Below are positions 1 to 10,363 of a stretch of DNA of 64,000 bases, piece after piece; position 1 is the stretch's first letter, and each line of letters begins with the position of its first letter. Under the pieces are notes generated by a model. The model was given only the letters and a program-made list of their open reading frames with translations, did not search any database and was not told the origin of the DNA. This DNA is from Fallopia convolvulus (lineage: Eukaryota; Streptophyta; Magnoliopsida; Caryophyllales; Polygonaceae), in NCBI GenBank assembly GCA_964016875.1, contig OZ024719.1:28525877-28589876 (forward strand), given 5' to 3'. A program made the translations under genes and the position numbers.

Positions 1-178
1 CAACGGATGAGCCAACTCGACAGGGGTGGGGTGGGGGTGGGTGATGTTTTTTTTTTTTGCTATTTACCTAATTTTTACCTTTGTTTAACAAATGCTTCAT
101 TATGTATTTTTATAATTGAGCCTATATTTTTTAGTAAAATCATTGCATGAATTTCATAGTACTTCAACTAGTTATCTA

Positions 179-330
179 CTCCCTCCATCCCAATTTTTCC
201 TTCCCACTTTTCTTTTAAGGCATCCCAAAATCATCTTTCTATTTCTAAATTTTTCCATTTTTGGATATATTAAAAGGGAAATTAATTTAAATATTAAAAC
301 CCTTTTTATTTTGGTAAGAAGGAGGGCACC
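179..330. mobile_element. Stowaway-like MITE end fragment
   Basis: The stretch opens with TA followed by CTCCCTCCATCCCA, the usual terminus of Stowaway (Tc1/mariner) MITEs in plants, and continues with the expected pyrimidine-rich then AT-rich body. No matching inverted terminus is seen to the right, so this would be a one-ended relic. The right border is a guess. Confidence 0.3.
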
Positions 331-645
331 TTTGAAGGGGTGTGTAAATGTTATGGATAATATCTTAGAATATCTTCTATCTTTATATTATTTGCATAAT
401 ATTTTATAGTTGGAAACTCTAGATATTATGGCTTTCTTAAGAAGCCCTACCTCTTGTAATCTTTATATAAAGAGATTGAAATCTTCTAATAATATTATCA
501 GCTTTTCATATATTCTATAGTAAACGGTGACAAAACCTATAGGGGTGTGAAATTAATATCACAACCTTAGTTAAAATAAGGCTGATTCTAATTACACGCG
601 GATTGTTAACTATGTGCACCACGCGACATAAATGCGTGAAGAAAC

Positions 646-648
<3 letters not shown>

Positions 649-723
<75 letters not shown>
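649..723. repeat. (AT)n microsatellite, about 37 units
   Basis: An uninterrupted run of alternating A and T, 75 bases long. The Tyr/Ile repeat peptide it would encode on the minus strand is an artefact of the repeat. Confidence 0.97.
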
Positions 724-724
<1 letters not shown>

Positions 725-740
725 CAAGGCAAATTTCACT

Positions 741-796
741 GTAGCTCAGTTGACCCAAGAGCTTATTTTGTTCTAAACAATCCCGTGTTCGACTCC
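741..796 (+). repeat. tRNA-like segment, possible SINE head
   Basis: GTAGCTCAGTTGACC resembles an RNA polymerase III A box and TGTTCGACTCC resembles a B box. They lie about 45 bases apart, as in a tRNA. A D-arm-like GCTC/GAGC pairing is present, but the T arm and acceptor stem do not pair, so this is not a working tRNA. A decayed tRNA-derived SINE or tRNA pseudogene fits best. It sits next to the microsatellite. Confidence 0.35.
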
Positions 797-931
797 TTCA
801 GGCTTCAGGCCTTCACCAACGTTTTTTATGGTTTGATCTTTTCCCATTTCTAAAATTCCCTATTCCATTTTTTCACACATTTCTCGAGGCTCATTTTTAC
901 TTCTAATTTCTAAGCTTTTGTTTAGTATTAA

Positions 932-1440
932 CTAGTTGATTTACCCGTGCCCTGCACATAATTTTTTAATAGCTATTTGATATACTTATTTTAAGTGAAT
1001 ATTAATAATTATTTTCAAATTAAAATATAACTTAATGTTAATAACTTCATATAATTTAACCTCCAAATACTAAATAGAATAACCAATAAGAAAATATGTT
1101 TGAAATAACTATAAGACTAAAATAAGAAAAATATGTTCGAAATAATGTTTGAGAAAGAAAATTCATATTGTAATATTGCAGTTAAATTGGATATGCAAAC
1201 AACTTAATTTTTCTCTTCGTGCTTCAAAGTTTTTTGAAACTGAAAGTGAAAAGTTGATCTTTTGTAAATTTGTCTCCATTATCAACATATAGGATGAGCT
1301 TTCATTTGAACACTTAGAAGGAGTAAGTAGTTCATTCGACGATACATTGCAGTATAGTTCAGGCTCAAATGCGGTTTGTGGCCTAGTTAAGGTGATGACA
1401 AATAGGATAGATGGATTCGACTTTAATTCTAGTATATTGA
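932..1440 (-). mobile_element. Non-autonomous Helitron-like element
   Basis: Read on the minus strand, the element begins TCAATATACTAG at 1440 and ends at 932 in CTAG. That end is preceded by a short GC-rich hairpin (GTGC-AGG-GCAC, 947-957) 11 bases away. The flanking bases are A and T, as for Helitron insertion between A and T without duplication. No Rep/helicase is encoded. A second, similar 5' terminus (TCTATATACTATTAC) lies at 2512 in the same orientation, so the unit may extend to 2512 or be nested in a longer relative. Borders come from termini only. Confidence 0.55.
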
Positions 1441-2512
1441 TTTTAACTGATAAGAAAATATTTGCATAATTGTATTATAAAAATTTTAACGGAATTTTTT
1501 TATATAAAATTTTTCTAAATGATGACATTATTGAAAAAAATTATATATGATAAAACTTGTTGAAATTTTTACCCATTTGAGAAAATGAAGATTAATAAAA
1601 CTTCATGATATAGTGATAAATCTATATACTATGCTATACTATTCTACATGAAACATGTTATTGAATCTTTTAAAATTTTATCGTCATCATTTTTACTGCT
1701 TAAATAATTTATATTAGAAAATTATCTTATTATTTCTCACATTTGGGATATTTATTTAGTGAATGAGAAGAAAAAATAATCTTGAAACTGTAGGATGTAC
1801 ACTTATGTTTAGAATAGAAACAATCATTTTTACATAAAAATTCAAAAATTATTTTATGTAATTATTTAATATAAATTGATCCTAAAATACAATTATTTAA
1901 TATATATTGATCTTACAAAGTTACGTGCATGTTAGATATTGTTTTATGAAATTATTTCATATAAATTGATTTTAAAAATACAATTATTTATTAATTACTT
2001 TAGAAAATTGATCTAAATAAATATTTAAAAATACAAATTGAACTACTCATTAAGGAAATATATATAATTATTAAATAAGAAGAAAAAGTAACCATTAAAT
2101 TTTAGGGATATATTTGCATAGAAGAGAATACAATAAATTTATTCTTTTTATATAATTGTTTAATCTAAATTTATTTTAAAATAAAATTATTTAATATTGA
2201 TTGATCATTAAAAGTTACATAGATGTAAGCTAATTATGGTTTTATATACATTGATCTTAAAGAATTATCTTTTATGAAAATATATTTTTATAGATACTCG
2301 GATTAACAAAGGTAAGTATAATATGAGAAATCACCAATAAGTAAAGTGACCTAATTAAATAGTATTTGAAAATTATAATGTGGTACAATTAAGTAATATT
2401 TGAAGATTTAGATGGGCGAATTAGTAAATGTAAAAATTAATTTGCTTAGGTGGCATAGTTAAATGATTAACACGTAGGATTGAGTGATTCGACTTTAGTA
2501 ATAGTATATAGA
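1441..2512 (-). mobile_element. Probable outer part of a longer Helitron-like element
   Basis: The minus-strand 5' terminus at 2512 matches the terminus at 1440 over about 27 bases, sharing AAAGTCGAATC. A (rev. of T2513) precedes it, as expected. The body is AT-rich with no gene. I see no separate 3' hairpin-CTAG end for it, so it either shares the end at 932 or has lost its own. Confidence 0.4.
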
Positions 2513-2669
2513 TAACTAATTGAATAGGGTTTTTAAATATTTTTTAAATAAATATTTTTTAAATAAATATTTTTTAAATTTGCTTAATTAAATATTTAGG
2601 TTAATTTTTTAAAGTAAAAATGCCTATATTATGAAAATCTTTACTAAAAGTAAAGTTGACCCTTAAAGC

Positions 2670-3083
2670 TAGACCTATCAATCAGGTCGGGTTAGGCGGG
2701 TTCGGGTTCGGTCATTTCGGGTTCGGTCATTTCGGGTTCGGGTTAAATCGGGATCGATTTCGTTATGGGTCACGGGTCAATCGGGTCGGGTTGTAGCAGG
2801 TTTTCGGTCGGGTTGGGTTGACTAGCGGACTTTTTTATGATTATTAAAATCAAATTTTAATTAAATAATATTTATAATATATTCTTTTATTTTATTTTAA
2901 TAATAAAATATATTATAATTTTCAAAATTCTATAAATATACTAAATCGGTCAAACCAACGGGTTTCGGGTTCTATCGGGTTCGGCTGATTTCGGGTTTCG
3001 GCTTCAAATTTTCGGGTCTTGACCCTAAAATTATCGGGCGGTTCGGGCCGGGTTGACGGGTTTAGTCACTTTTGACAAGTCTA
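2670..3083. mobile_element. hAT-type MITE, copy 1
   Basis: The left terminus TAGACCTATCAA and the inverted right terminus TAGACTTGTCAA form imperfect terminal inverted repeats. The flanks CTTAAAGC (2662-2669) and CTTAAAGT (3084-3091) match at 7 of 8 bases, as expected for an 8-bp hAT duplication. Both arms are filled with TCGGG/TTCGGG words and the centre is AT-rich. No transposase is encoded. Copies 2 and 3 lie at 3841 and 5673. Confidence 0.8.
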
Positions 3084-3840
3084 CTTAAAGTCAAATAAAT
3101 GTTTTTTTTTGTATTGATTTTAATTTTCCTATTAGACTTATAACAATATTTAAATTATGTTGACAAAAATAGATGTAAGCTTAGTGCCAAAGTGAAAGTT
3201 TAAGATTTTTCATAATATTTTTAGATAATCTTTATAATTTTCCGAGCTAAAAATAATATTTAACGTCACTATTATTTATTATATTTGAGATAAAATCTCT
3301 ATAGCATCTTATGTTATCTATAAGGACATTATATAAAAAATCAACATTGATAATAAAAAATTTGACACATGGCATATGATTTGGCAGAAATATAATGTCA
3401 TGTACATTGAAAAAATTAACAAGTGGCAAAATCTTACGTTTAATATGGGAGCGTCATGTGAAAAATGTTGAGGTGGCACAACATATTGACATTATTCTCT
3501 ACAAAATGAATAATTGTGGTACAAAAGAACTAATCATACATTGAAAATAACATCAAATTTTTATATGATATAATACACTGAAAATTTAGGATAGAACTAA
3601 TCATTTAATTGAATATGTAAAATAATAAGATTAACATTTATATATTAGGATACAACTAAGTTTAATTAAATCAAGTCTTTTAATATAGGGTGAGATGACG
3701 CGATTTACAAGTCCATATGTGGCTGATATGCTAGTGATTTAGTTATTAGTAAAGTAGTAAATATAAAAATATAAAAAATATAATTATGTATAGCATATAC
3801 ACAATATATATAATTTTTTATATTTTATATGTATTGGATG

Positions 3841-4216
3841 TAGACTTGTTAATTGGGTCGGGTAATTTCGGTTTTTGGTTTAGTCGGGTTCGGGTCGTAA
3901 CTGGTCACGAGTCAGGTCATTGCGTGTTTTCGGGTGGGTCGGGTCGACCCATCAGGTCAAGAAAATAAAAAAATTTACAATTATTAAAAAAATATTTTAT
4001 TAAAATAATAATATTTAATAATGCTCTATTATATATATTCTTAAAATATAACAAATCGAGTCAACCCAACGGGTTTTCGGGTTTCAACCCAATGGGTTTC
4101 GGGTCTATCAAATTTATTTTATTTCGGGTTTTGGGTTCAATTTTCGAGTATTAACCCTAAAATTTTCGGGCAATTTAGGTCGAGTTTATGGCTCGTTTCA
4201 ACTTTTGACAGCTCTA
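3841..4216. mobile_element. hAT-type MITE, copy 2
   Basis: The termini TAGACTTGTTAA and, inverted, TAGAGCTGTCAA, and the same TCGGG-rich arms, match the copies at 2670 and 5673. The flanking 8-mers match poorly, so the duplication has decayed or the borders shifted. It is non-coding; a 60-codon ORF across it is only translated repeat. Confidence 0.7.
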
Positions 4217-4300
4217 CTCTAATGTAATTATTTAATTAAAGAAAAAATTAATATATTAGTATAAAACTAAAAATTTGATTTATTAAACTCTTATATATTA

Positions 4301-4594
4301 CTCCGTCTGTTCTGGTTTGTTTGTCCAAAAGGACGGTTTTTGTGGTTATTAAGGAGGGTGTAAAGTAGTATTGGTAATTGGGAAAGTGGGTAAAAGGTGA
4401 GATTGATTAGGGGTATGTTTGTAATTTTATAGGGATAAAAGGTGTAAAGTAGCATTGGTAATTGCGAAAGTGGGTAAAAGTTGATATTAGGTAGGGGTAA
4501 TAATGTAAGAAAAATAAAAATATAAAAGGAAAGTGGACAAACAAAAGAGGACACCCAAAAAGAAAACTAAACAAACAAATGGGGACATAGGGAG
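4301..4594. mobile_element. Stowaway-like MITE with internal duplication
   Basis: CTCCGTCTGTTC at the left and, inverted, CTCCCTATGTCC at the right are the familiar plant Stowaway termini. Both are flanked by TA (4299-4300 and 4595-4596). Inside, a unit of about 80 bases containing GTAAAGTAG.ATTGGTAATTG occurs twice in tandem, near 4359 and 4440. It is non-coding. Confidence 0.7.
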
Positions 4595-4629
4595 TATAGC
4601 TTAAATATGTATAATGATATAGTCAATGC

Positions 4630-5465
4630 TTGCTTGGGGTTTTAATGTTTGGGGTCTAGAGTTTTTGGGTTTAGGGTTTAAAACCTTAACTTTTAGGGTT
4701 TGATATCTAGGGTTTAGGGTATAAAGTCTAGTATTTAATAGTTCAAGTAAAAGGCTTTAGAATCTAGGTTTTATGGTTTAAAACTTTGAGAGGATCTTAG
4801 ATTTAAGGTTTTAGGGTCTAAAGATTTAAACCCTATAACCTAAAACTCTACAAGTCAATTAATATTTTAAAATGTATTCCTACCAAAAAAAAATATTTTA
4901 AACTGTATAGTCCATGATTTTTAAAATCATAAACCTCAAATCCTATATCCTAAAATTTTTAACCCTAAACCTTAAAGTTTTAGGGAATGCAAATCCCTAA
5001 ATCCTAAAAATATGCACTTCTATTTTTTAAACTCTAAACCATACAAACGAAATCCTAGACCTTAACAAATATATGCTAAACTCTAAAACCTAAAACCCTA
5101 GACCCTAAACCCTATACCATAATACCCTAAACTTTATATTTAAAATCATGTGTCCTAAACCTTAAAACTTTAAAACATGACCCATATACTCTCTAACTCT
5201 ATACTTAAACTATTAAATATTAGCCATTATAACATAAATCATATAGGGTTTGGGTTTTAGGGTATAAGGTTTGGGGTGTGTGGATAAGGTTATATGGTGT
5301 AGGGTTAAAAATATATAAGTAAGTATATAGTTTTAGGGTCTAGGGGTTAATTATGCCTTAAAACATTAAGATTTATGGTTTTAAAATCATAGATTATAGG
5401 GTTTAAAACCCCGACTTGTAGAATTTGGTGTTTAGGGTTTTAGGGTCTAGGGTTTAGAGTCTATC
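4630..5465. repeat. Degenerate telomere-like (TTTAGGG) repeats
   Basis: Many dispersed, diverged copies of TTTAGGG/CCCTAAA and the related GGGTTTAGGGT occur, switching strand: G-rich at 4636-4780, C-rich at about 4830-5170, G-rich again at 5240-5465. No long perfect array exists, so this is an interstitial low-complexity region and not a chromosome end. Confidence 0.7.
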
Positions 5466-5672
5466 CTAAATTTATAATGCATTTTACAATATAAAAAATT
5501 TAATAAAACTTGTTCCTATACTAAAATTTCAAGGTAAAATAATTTTAAATTAACAATATATTTTGTGAGCGGGTAAATTAATTGTCATAATTATTTTCGC
5601 TATTATTCGCCGTAAAGGTATTTTTAAAATATCTTCTTGTCATTGACTAGCGAACTACTAGAGTGTCAACAT

Positions 5673-6103
5673 TAGACTTGTCAATTGGGTCAGGTCGGGC
5701 GGGTTCGGGTTCGGCTATTTCGGGTTCGGTTTAAATCGGTCTCGGTTTCATTATGGGTCACGGGTAAATCAGGTCGGGTTGTAGCGGGTTTTCGGTCGGG
5801 TCGGGTTGACCAACGAGTCTAAAATATCCTTTTTTATGATTATTATTTTTTTTTTTAAATTAAATAATATTATTTAATTATAATATATTATTTTCATTTA
5901 TTTGAATAATAAAATATATTATAATTTTCAAAATAAAATCTAAAAATTCTATAAATATACTAAATCGGTCAACCAAACGGGTTTCGGGTTCTATTGGGTT
6001 CTGTTTATTTCGGGTTTAGGGTTCAAATTTTTGGATCTTGACCCTAAAATTATAGGATAGTTCGGGTCGGGTCAGCGGGTTAGGTCAACTTTTAACAACT
6101 CTA
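5673..6103. mobile_element. hAT-type MITE, copy 3
   Basis: It starts TAGACTTGTCAA and ends with inverted TAGAGTTGTTAA. The flanks GTCAACAT (5665-5672) and GTTAACAT (6104-6111) match at 7 of 8 bases, a good hAT-type duplication. The TCGGG-rich arms and AT-rich core match copies 1 and 2. Confidence 0.8.
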
Positions 6104-6473
6104 GTTAACATACAATTTTCAAAATAAGGATAAATTGAATGATAAAAAAATTGACAATATACTGTAATAATAATATGTCAATAATTGAAAGAAGAAGTTT
6201 TAATTAATACGCACACTTTTTCTATGGTAAAATAACAAGTTGTTATAGAAAATGACGTTGAAGAAAAGCGAAAAAAAAGAAAGCCCGAAGCTGATATCTA
6301 TTTTTACGCGTCCATCACCCTTTAATCTCAGCACATCGGTTTTGCGTCAGATTCTCTACACGAACTCATTGTGTAGTGCAGATATCTATTTTTACGCGTG
6401 CAAACAGAACAAACGTAAAATAATGAAAATGCTATCATAAGGCTATCATCCATGCACAATTCATATAGTGGAG

Positions 6474-6899
6474 AAATGACTTGGCATGTCTAGGTGGCAA
6501 TTGAAAACACAAGTCATTTTATATTGTTTATTACATTTCTCCCTTTTGTTTGTGCTCATTATTGTTTATTACATTTGTCCCTTTTTTTATTTTTTTGGCA
6601 TTATAAATTAAAAATTTTGAGCCCATTTTCTACTATTTTTATGTCTCATTCTAATATTTTTTTAAACTGAACTTAGGATCTAGGCAAAAAATAAGTAAGA
6701 ATGAGTACAACAATATTTAACCTGAGCAAAAAAAAATGCACCTATCATAAAACGAGTAACTATATTGTATAACCTCAACAAAAATGAGTAACAATATTTA
6801 TAACTTTTTAATGAAATAAAATAATATTGCCAAAAGATATTAAAAATGTATTGAGCATCTCACGTGACTTTTTATGCCACGTAGACATGTAAGTCATTT
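6474..6899. mobile_element. MITE with long imperfect inverted repeats
   Basis: AAATGACTTGGCATGTCTAG at the left recurs inverted at the right as AAATGACTTACATGTCTACG. The similarity runs on for about 40-50 bases per arm. Inside, a segment containing TTGTTTATTACATTT is duplicated in tandem near 6524 and 6563. No coding content and no clear duplication were found, so the superfamily is undecided; a Mutator-type origin is possible given the arm length. Confidence 0.5.
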
Positions 6900-7239
6900 C
6901 TTTACACCCCTAAAGGTTGTATCACCGTTTACACACCTTCTCAAAGGTTGTAATAAATTAATTTCCCCTATATTAAAATTATTTATATGTCTTTACTTTT
7001 TATCCAATTTGCTCTAAAATCTACCCTTTTACTCCCTTTATTATTTTTTTAATACTCCCTTTCTTTACATTTTTTAATATTTTCTTCTCACTTTTCAATA
7101 TTTTTCTCCCATTTTTTAATAATTTTCTTACTCTTCAACACAATTTTTTAATTCTTGTGTACCTTTGAAAAGGGGAAGGAAAAAATGGGAAAGAGGGAAT
7201 AGTAAAATGAAAAGACCTAATAGCCAGTCGGAACCAAGG

Positions 7240-7446
7240 GTGAACTGCCCGTTTTGAGCACTTTTAATTAAAAAAACCCTCACAGTTCCCCAAATTTACG
7301 AGAGACACTTTTATACTAGCTTTATCTCTCGCGCCTCCCCCTCCACTGCAAATCGTTCTCTCTGCGAGCAAAATTGGGGTGGCGCGGTTGTTGAATTTTG
7401 TTGACTTGGGACATTGTACAAGTCAATCTGAAGAAAACGAATTCAG
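7240..7446 (+). other. Possible orphan 5' UTR exon
   Basis: This stretch is less AT-rich than its surroundings, with CTCTCGCGCCTCCCCCTCC and a CTCTCTGC tract typical of plant 5' leaders. It ends in a good splice donor, TTCAG|GTAATAA (GT at 7447). No downstream coding exon is recognisable before the Copia insertion at 8042 or beyond it, so this may be the remnant of a promoter and first exon. It could equally be chance. Confidence 0.25.
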
Positions 7447-7518
7447 GTAATAAATAATCTTCACTCTTCTAATTTCGATTTTGTTATCCAAAAACGAATC
7501 AAGTAATGACCTGTAAAA

Positions 7519-7686
7519 ATGAATGTCATGTTGACGATGTCGTTGATTCCAATGGTGACACACTCTAAAACTGTGACTAATCAAACAAAATGCCATCGGT
7601 GTGGTGACGTCGTGGTGCCCGGCGCCGAAGCTAGAAACATTATTAACGATGAAATTGAAATAGGATTAGAATTGTTCAATAAATAA
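7519..7686 (+). CDS. Small ORF of unknown function (55 codons)
   Basis: An ATG-initiated frame of 55 residues with a CHRC pair in the middle and a GC-richer centre than its neighbours. It lies 70 bases after the possible splice donor at 7447. I do not recognise the product; it could be a gene fragment captured or left behind. Nothing beyond composition and position supports expression. Confidence 0.15.
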   Translation: MNVMLTMSLIPMVTHSKTVTNQTKCHRCGDVVVPGAEARNIINDEIEIGLELFNK

Positions 7687-8041
7687 AAAAACATTCGGCT
7701 ATAATTCATAAAGAGCATGGATGAACTGCAATATACATATCGAATGCAAATTATGAAGTTTTTCTGGACTTTGGGATATTGGACTATTTAGTAGAAAAAT
7801 CGAGAGAGTTGTAAGAACGGAGAATGGGGCGAGAGTAGAAGCGGGCATAGAGGTGTTGTAAGGGTATCTTTCTTTTCTTTCTATATTGGAATCATTAGTA
7901 GAACTCTATGGGACTATGTGGATACATGTACCTATTTTGATTCTTATTTTGGAATCGCAATAGATGTGCTATCAGTTGAGTAGTTAAAAAGAGAGAGTTC
8001 CATGGGGATACAACAGTTTACTAGGCCAGAATATGCCGGTC

Positions 8042-8213
8042 TAGTAGCACATCAAGCCCAATACAACCCAATGACTAAATACAGCCCATATAGTTTTGTG
8101 TCTTGTAATGGACAGTTGTCATTGTTCTAGAATATTCGATCCTTCTATATAACCATGTGCAGAACCTATGAATGAATTCAAGGAAGTTTATCCAATCTTA
8201 TCACATTATACTA
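8042..8213 (+). repeat. 5' LTR of the Copia element
   Basis: This 172-bp direct repeat of 12474-12644 begins TAGTAGCACATC and ends ATTATACTA, so its terminal inverted repeat is TAGTA/TACTA and not the canonical TG/CA. The border is fixed by the CGGTC duplication. Confidence 0.88.
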
Positions 8214-8225
8214 TGGTATCAGAGC
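8214..8225 (+). other. Primer binding site, tRNA-Met type
   Basis: TGGTATCAGAGC follows the 5' LTR directly, the usual initiator-tRNA-Met primer site of plant Copia elements. Confidence 0.88.
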
Positions 8226-8359
8226 ATATGGACCAACATCCACAAATTAAATAAATATCTTCCTTCACTCAAAACAGATCTCAGATCCAAGAAAGCTATC
8301 ACCTTTTTTTATTTGTCCTTTCTTCACCAAAACCCATATCTTCTCCGTTCCGTTCTCAA

Positions 8360-9274
8360 ATGGAACTAGCAAATCTTGGAAACAACCCAACCTTTTCTTC
8401 TTTCTCACACTTCATTACAGTAAAGCTGTCTCAAGACAATTTTCCACTCTGGAGGTGCCAAGTCACACCTTATCTAAAGGCACACAGCCTTTACTCGTTC
8501 GTTGATGGGTCTAACCCGTGGCCGCCGACGCTTCTCAATGATGCCCCAAATCCAGCACTTTCACCCTGTATCACCAAAGATCAGATGGTCATGGCTATTC
8601 TCACCGGATCCCTCACGGAGGCTGTTCTGGCTCAAGTCATGGACTGCTCCACTGCTGCTGAAGTTTGGAGCACTCTCCACGAGTTGTTCTCCGCCCGATC
8701 GAGCGCTCAAATCGTCCACACGAGGCTTCAACTTGCCTCCTTAAGGAAGGGCTCCGAATCCATTACTGAGTACTTCAACAAGGCTAAATAACTTGTTGTT
8801 CTTCTCGCCGGAGCTGGGCATCCAATCTCTGATGAGGAATTCTCCACCTTCCTCTTAGCCGGGCTTGGTAACGACTATGACTCGGTTGTGAGCTCACTCT
8901 CAACCCAAGCCTTTCTCCCTAACTCCACACAAATCCTCTCATACCTACTCATACATGAGTCCCGAATTTCCCGTCAAAGCCAAACCCTACAAAGCACTAT
9001 CTTTGTCAATAACACTGCTACAGACCTCAAACCTGAAGTTCATGCCACCACGTCTCAGCGTGGGCGTGGAAATTACCGTGGCCAAGGGAACTCCCGAGGG
9101 CGCGGGCGAGGACGACGACCAACTACATTCGTCGAGCCCGATTCCCGACCCACATGCCAAGTCTATCAAACACCAGGGCATATGGCGCTCAAGTGTTGGC
9201 ACCGGTTTGACCACTCCATTCAACCTCCGCCACCTCCAAATCTCCCAAACCACCAAGCCAATATGACCTCCTAA
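8360..9274 (+). pseudogene. Copia gag, broken
   Basis: Encodes the capsid/nucleocapsid part of the polyprotein. The first 143 codons (8360-8791) hold a UBN2-type gag domain, ending in a TAA after EYFNKAK. A second frame (8888-9274) carries a Gly/Arg-rich stretch and the zinc knuckle. In the knuckle the second Cys is replaced by Tyr (CQVYQTPGHMALKC), so metal binding would be impaired. A stop and a frame change mean no full gag can be made. Confidence 0.85.
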
Positions 9275-10363
9275 TCCCAGTGGTACCCTGACACTGCCGC
9301 TACCCACCACTACACCCCGGACCTATCCAACCTCAGGCTCGACACATACCGGTATGACGGAACGGATCAAGTTTCCCTTGGCGACGGGTCCCAAATCTCT
9401 ATTCACAACCACGGTTCTTCTTCCCTTTATTCTAATAATCGCACTTTTAATCTTACTCATTTGCTTCACACTCCTGCAATCACCAAAAATTTACTTTCAG
9501 TTCATCAATTTTGCCTTGATAATCATGTTTATTTTGAATTTCACCCCCATTTCTTTCTTTTGAAGGACGCGGCGACACAGGAAACACTTCTACAAGGTCC
9601 CGTTAAGAATGGGCTCTACCAATTACCGGCCACCACGCAACCACCGTCTTCATCGTCAACACAACCGCAAGCTCATACCGCCGCTCTTTCTACTGCAACT
9701 TTGTGGCATCGGAAATTAGGTCACCCTTCCCCTAGAATTACCAATCTAGTTTTTCGTTCTATTAGTCCAGCCCAATCAAAAGGCCCATCCCATCCGGCCC
9801 TATGTCAACAATGTTCGTGGGCCAAGGCCCATGCGCTCCCCCACTACCCTAGCCCAAATAGATCTAGTGTTCCTTTCAGGTTATTGTTTCTTGATGTGTG
9901 GGGCCCAGCCCGTTTAAATTCAATGAAAGGCTACTCTTATTATTTATCTATTGTCGATGATCAGACTAAATTCATTTGGATTTTTCCATTTACCACCAAA
10001 AATCTTGTCCCGCAAATTGTTATTACCTTCATTAATTTTGCCACTAAGTTCTTCTCTACTAAAATTTCCTACATTCAAACCGATGGTGGTACGAAATTCA
10101 TGCCACTAAAACAAACCCTTCAAAATATGGGTATCGCCCACCGTATAACTTGCCCCTACTCCCATCCTCAAAATGGCACCGTTGAGACTCGTCATCGACA
10201 GATTGTAGATACCGGTCTCACCCTCCTCAAACAAGCCTCCTTACCACTTTCCTATTGGGATTATGCCTTTGAAACCGCCACTTATCTCATCAACCGATTA
10301 CCAACACCCATTCTCAATCATAAATCTCCTTTTGAGCTTCTATTTCGCTCCCCACCCGCCTAG
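9275..10363 (+). pseudogene. Copia protease and integrase, broken
   Basis: The protease remnant includes the active-site region DTAATHH near 9290. The frame 9461-10363 carries the integrase: an LWHRKLGHP..CQQC zinc-binding part, then the catalytic core with FLDVWGP, YIQTDGG and NGTVETRHR supplying the D, D and E. The frame ends at a TAG (10361-10363) where the family normally has a Tyr codon, just before KFLKVFGC. The same frame then stays open into the RT, so this looks like one nonsense change. Confidence 0.85.

Noticed and set aside
515..739. 74-codon minus ORF with Tyr/Ile repeats
   Set aside because: It is only the (AT)n microsatellite translated; no domain and no plausible gene context.
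741..796. Functional tRNA gene
   Set aside because: Acceptor stem and T-arm do not pair and no anticodon loop is convincing; kept only as a SINE/tRNA relic.
4630..5465. Chromosome end (true telomere)
   Set aside because: Copies are degenerate, mixed in strand and embedded in ordinary sequence.
6293..6399. 19-bp direct repeat GATATCTATTTTTACGCGT at 6293 and 6381
   Set aside because: Exact and 88 bp apart, but with no inverted termini or coding content to define an element; too little to name.
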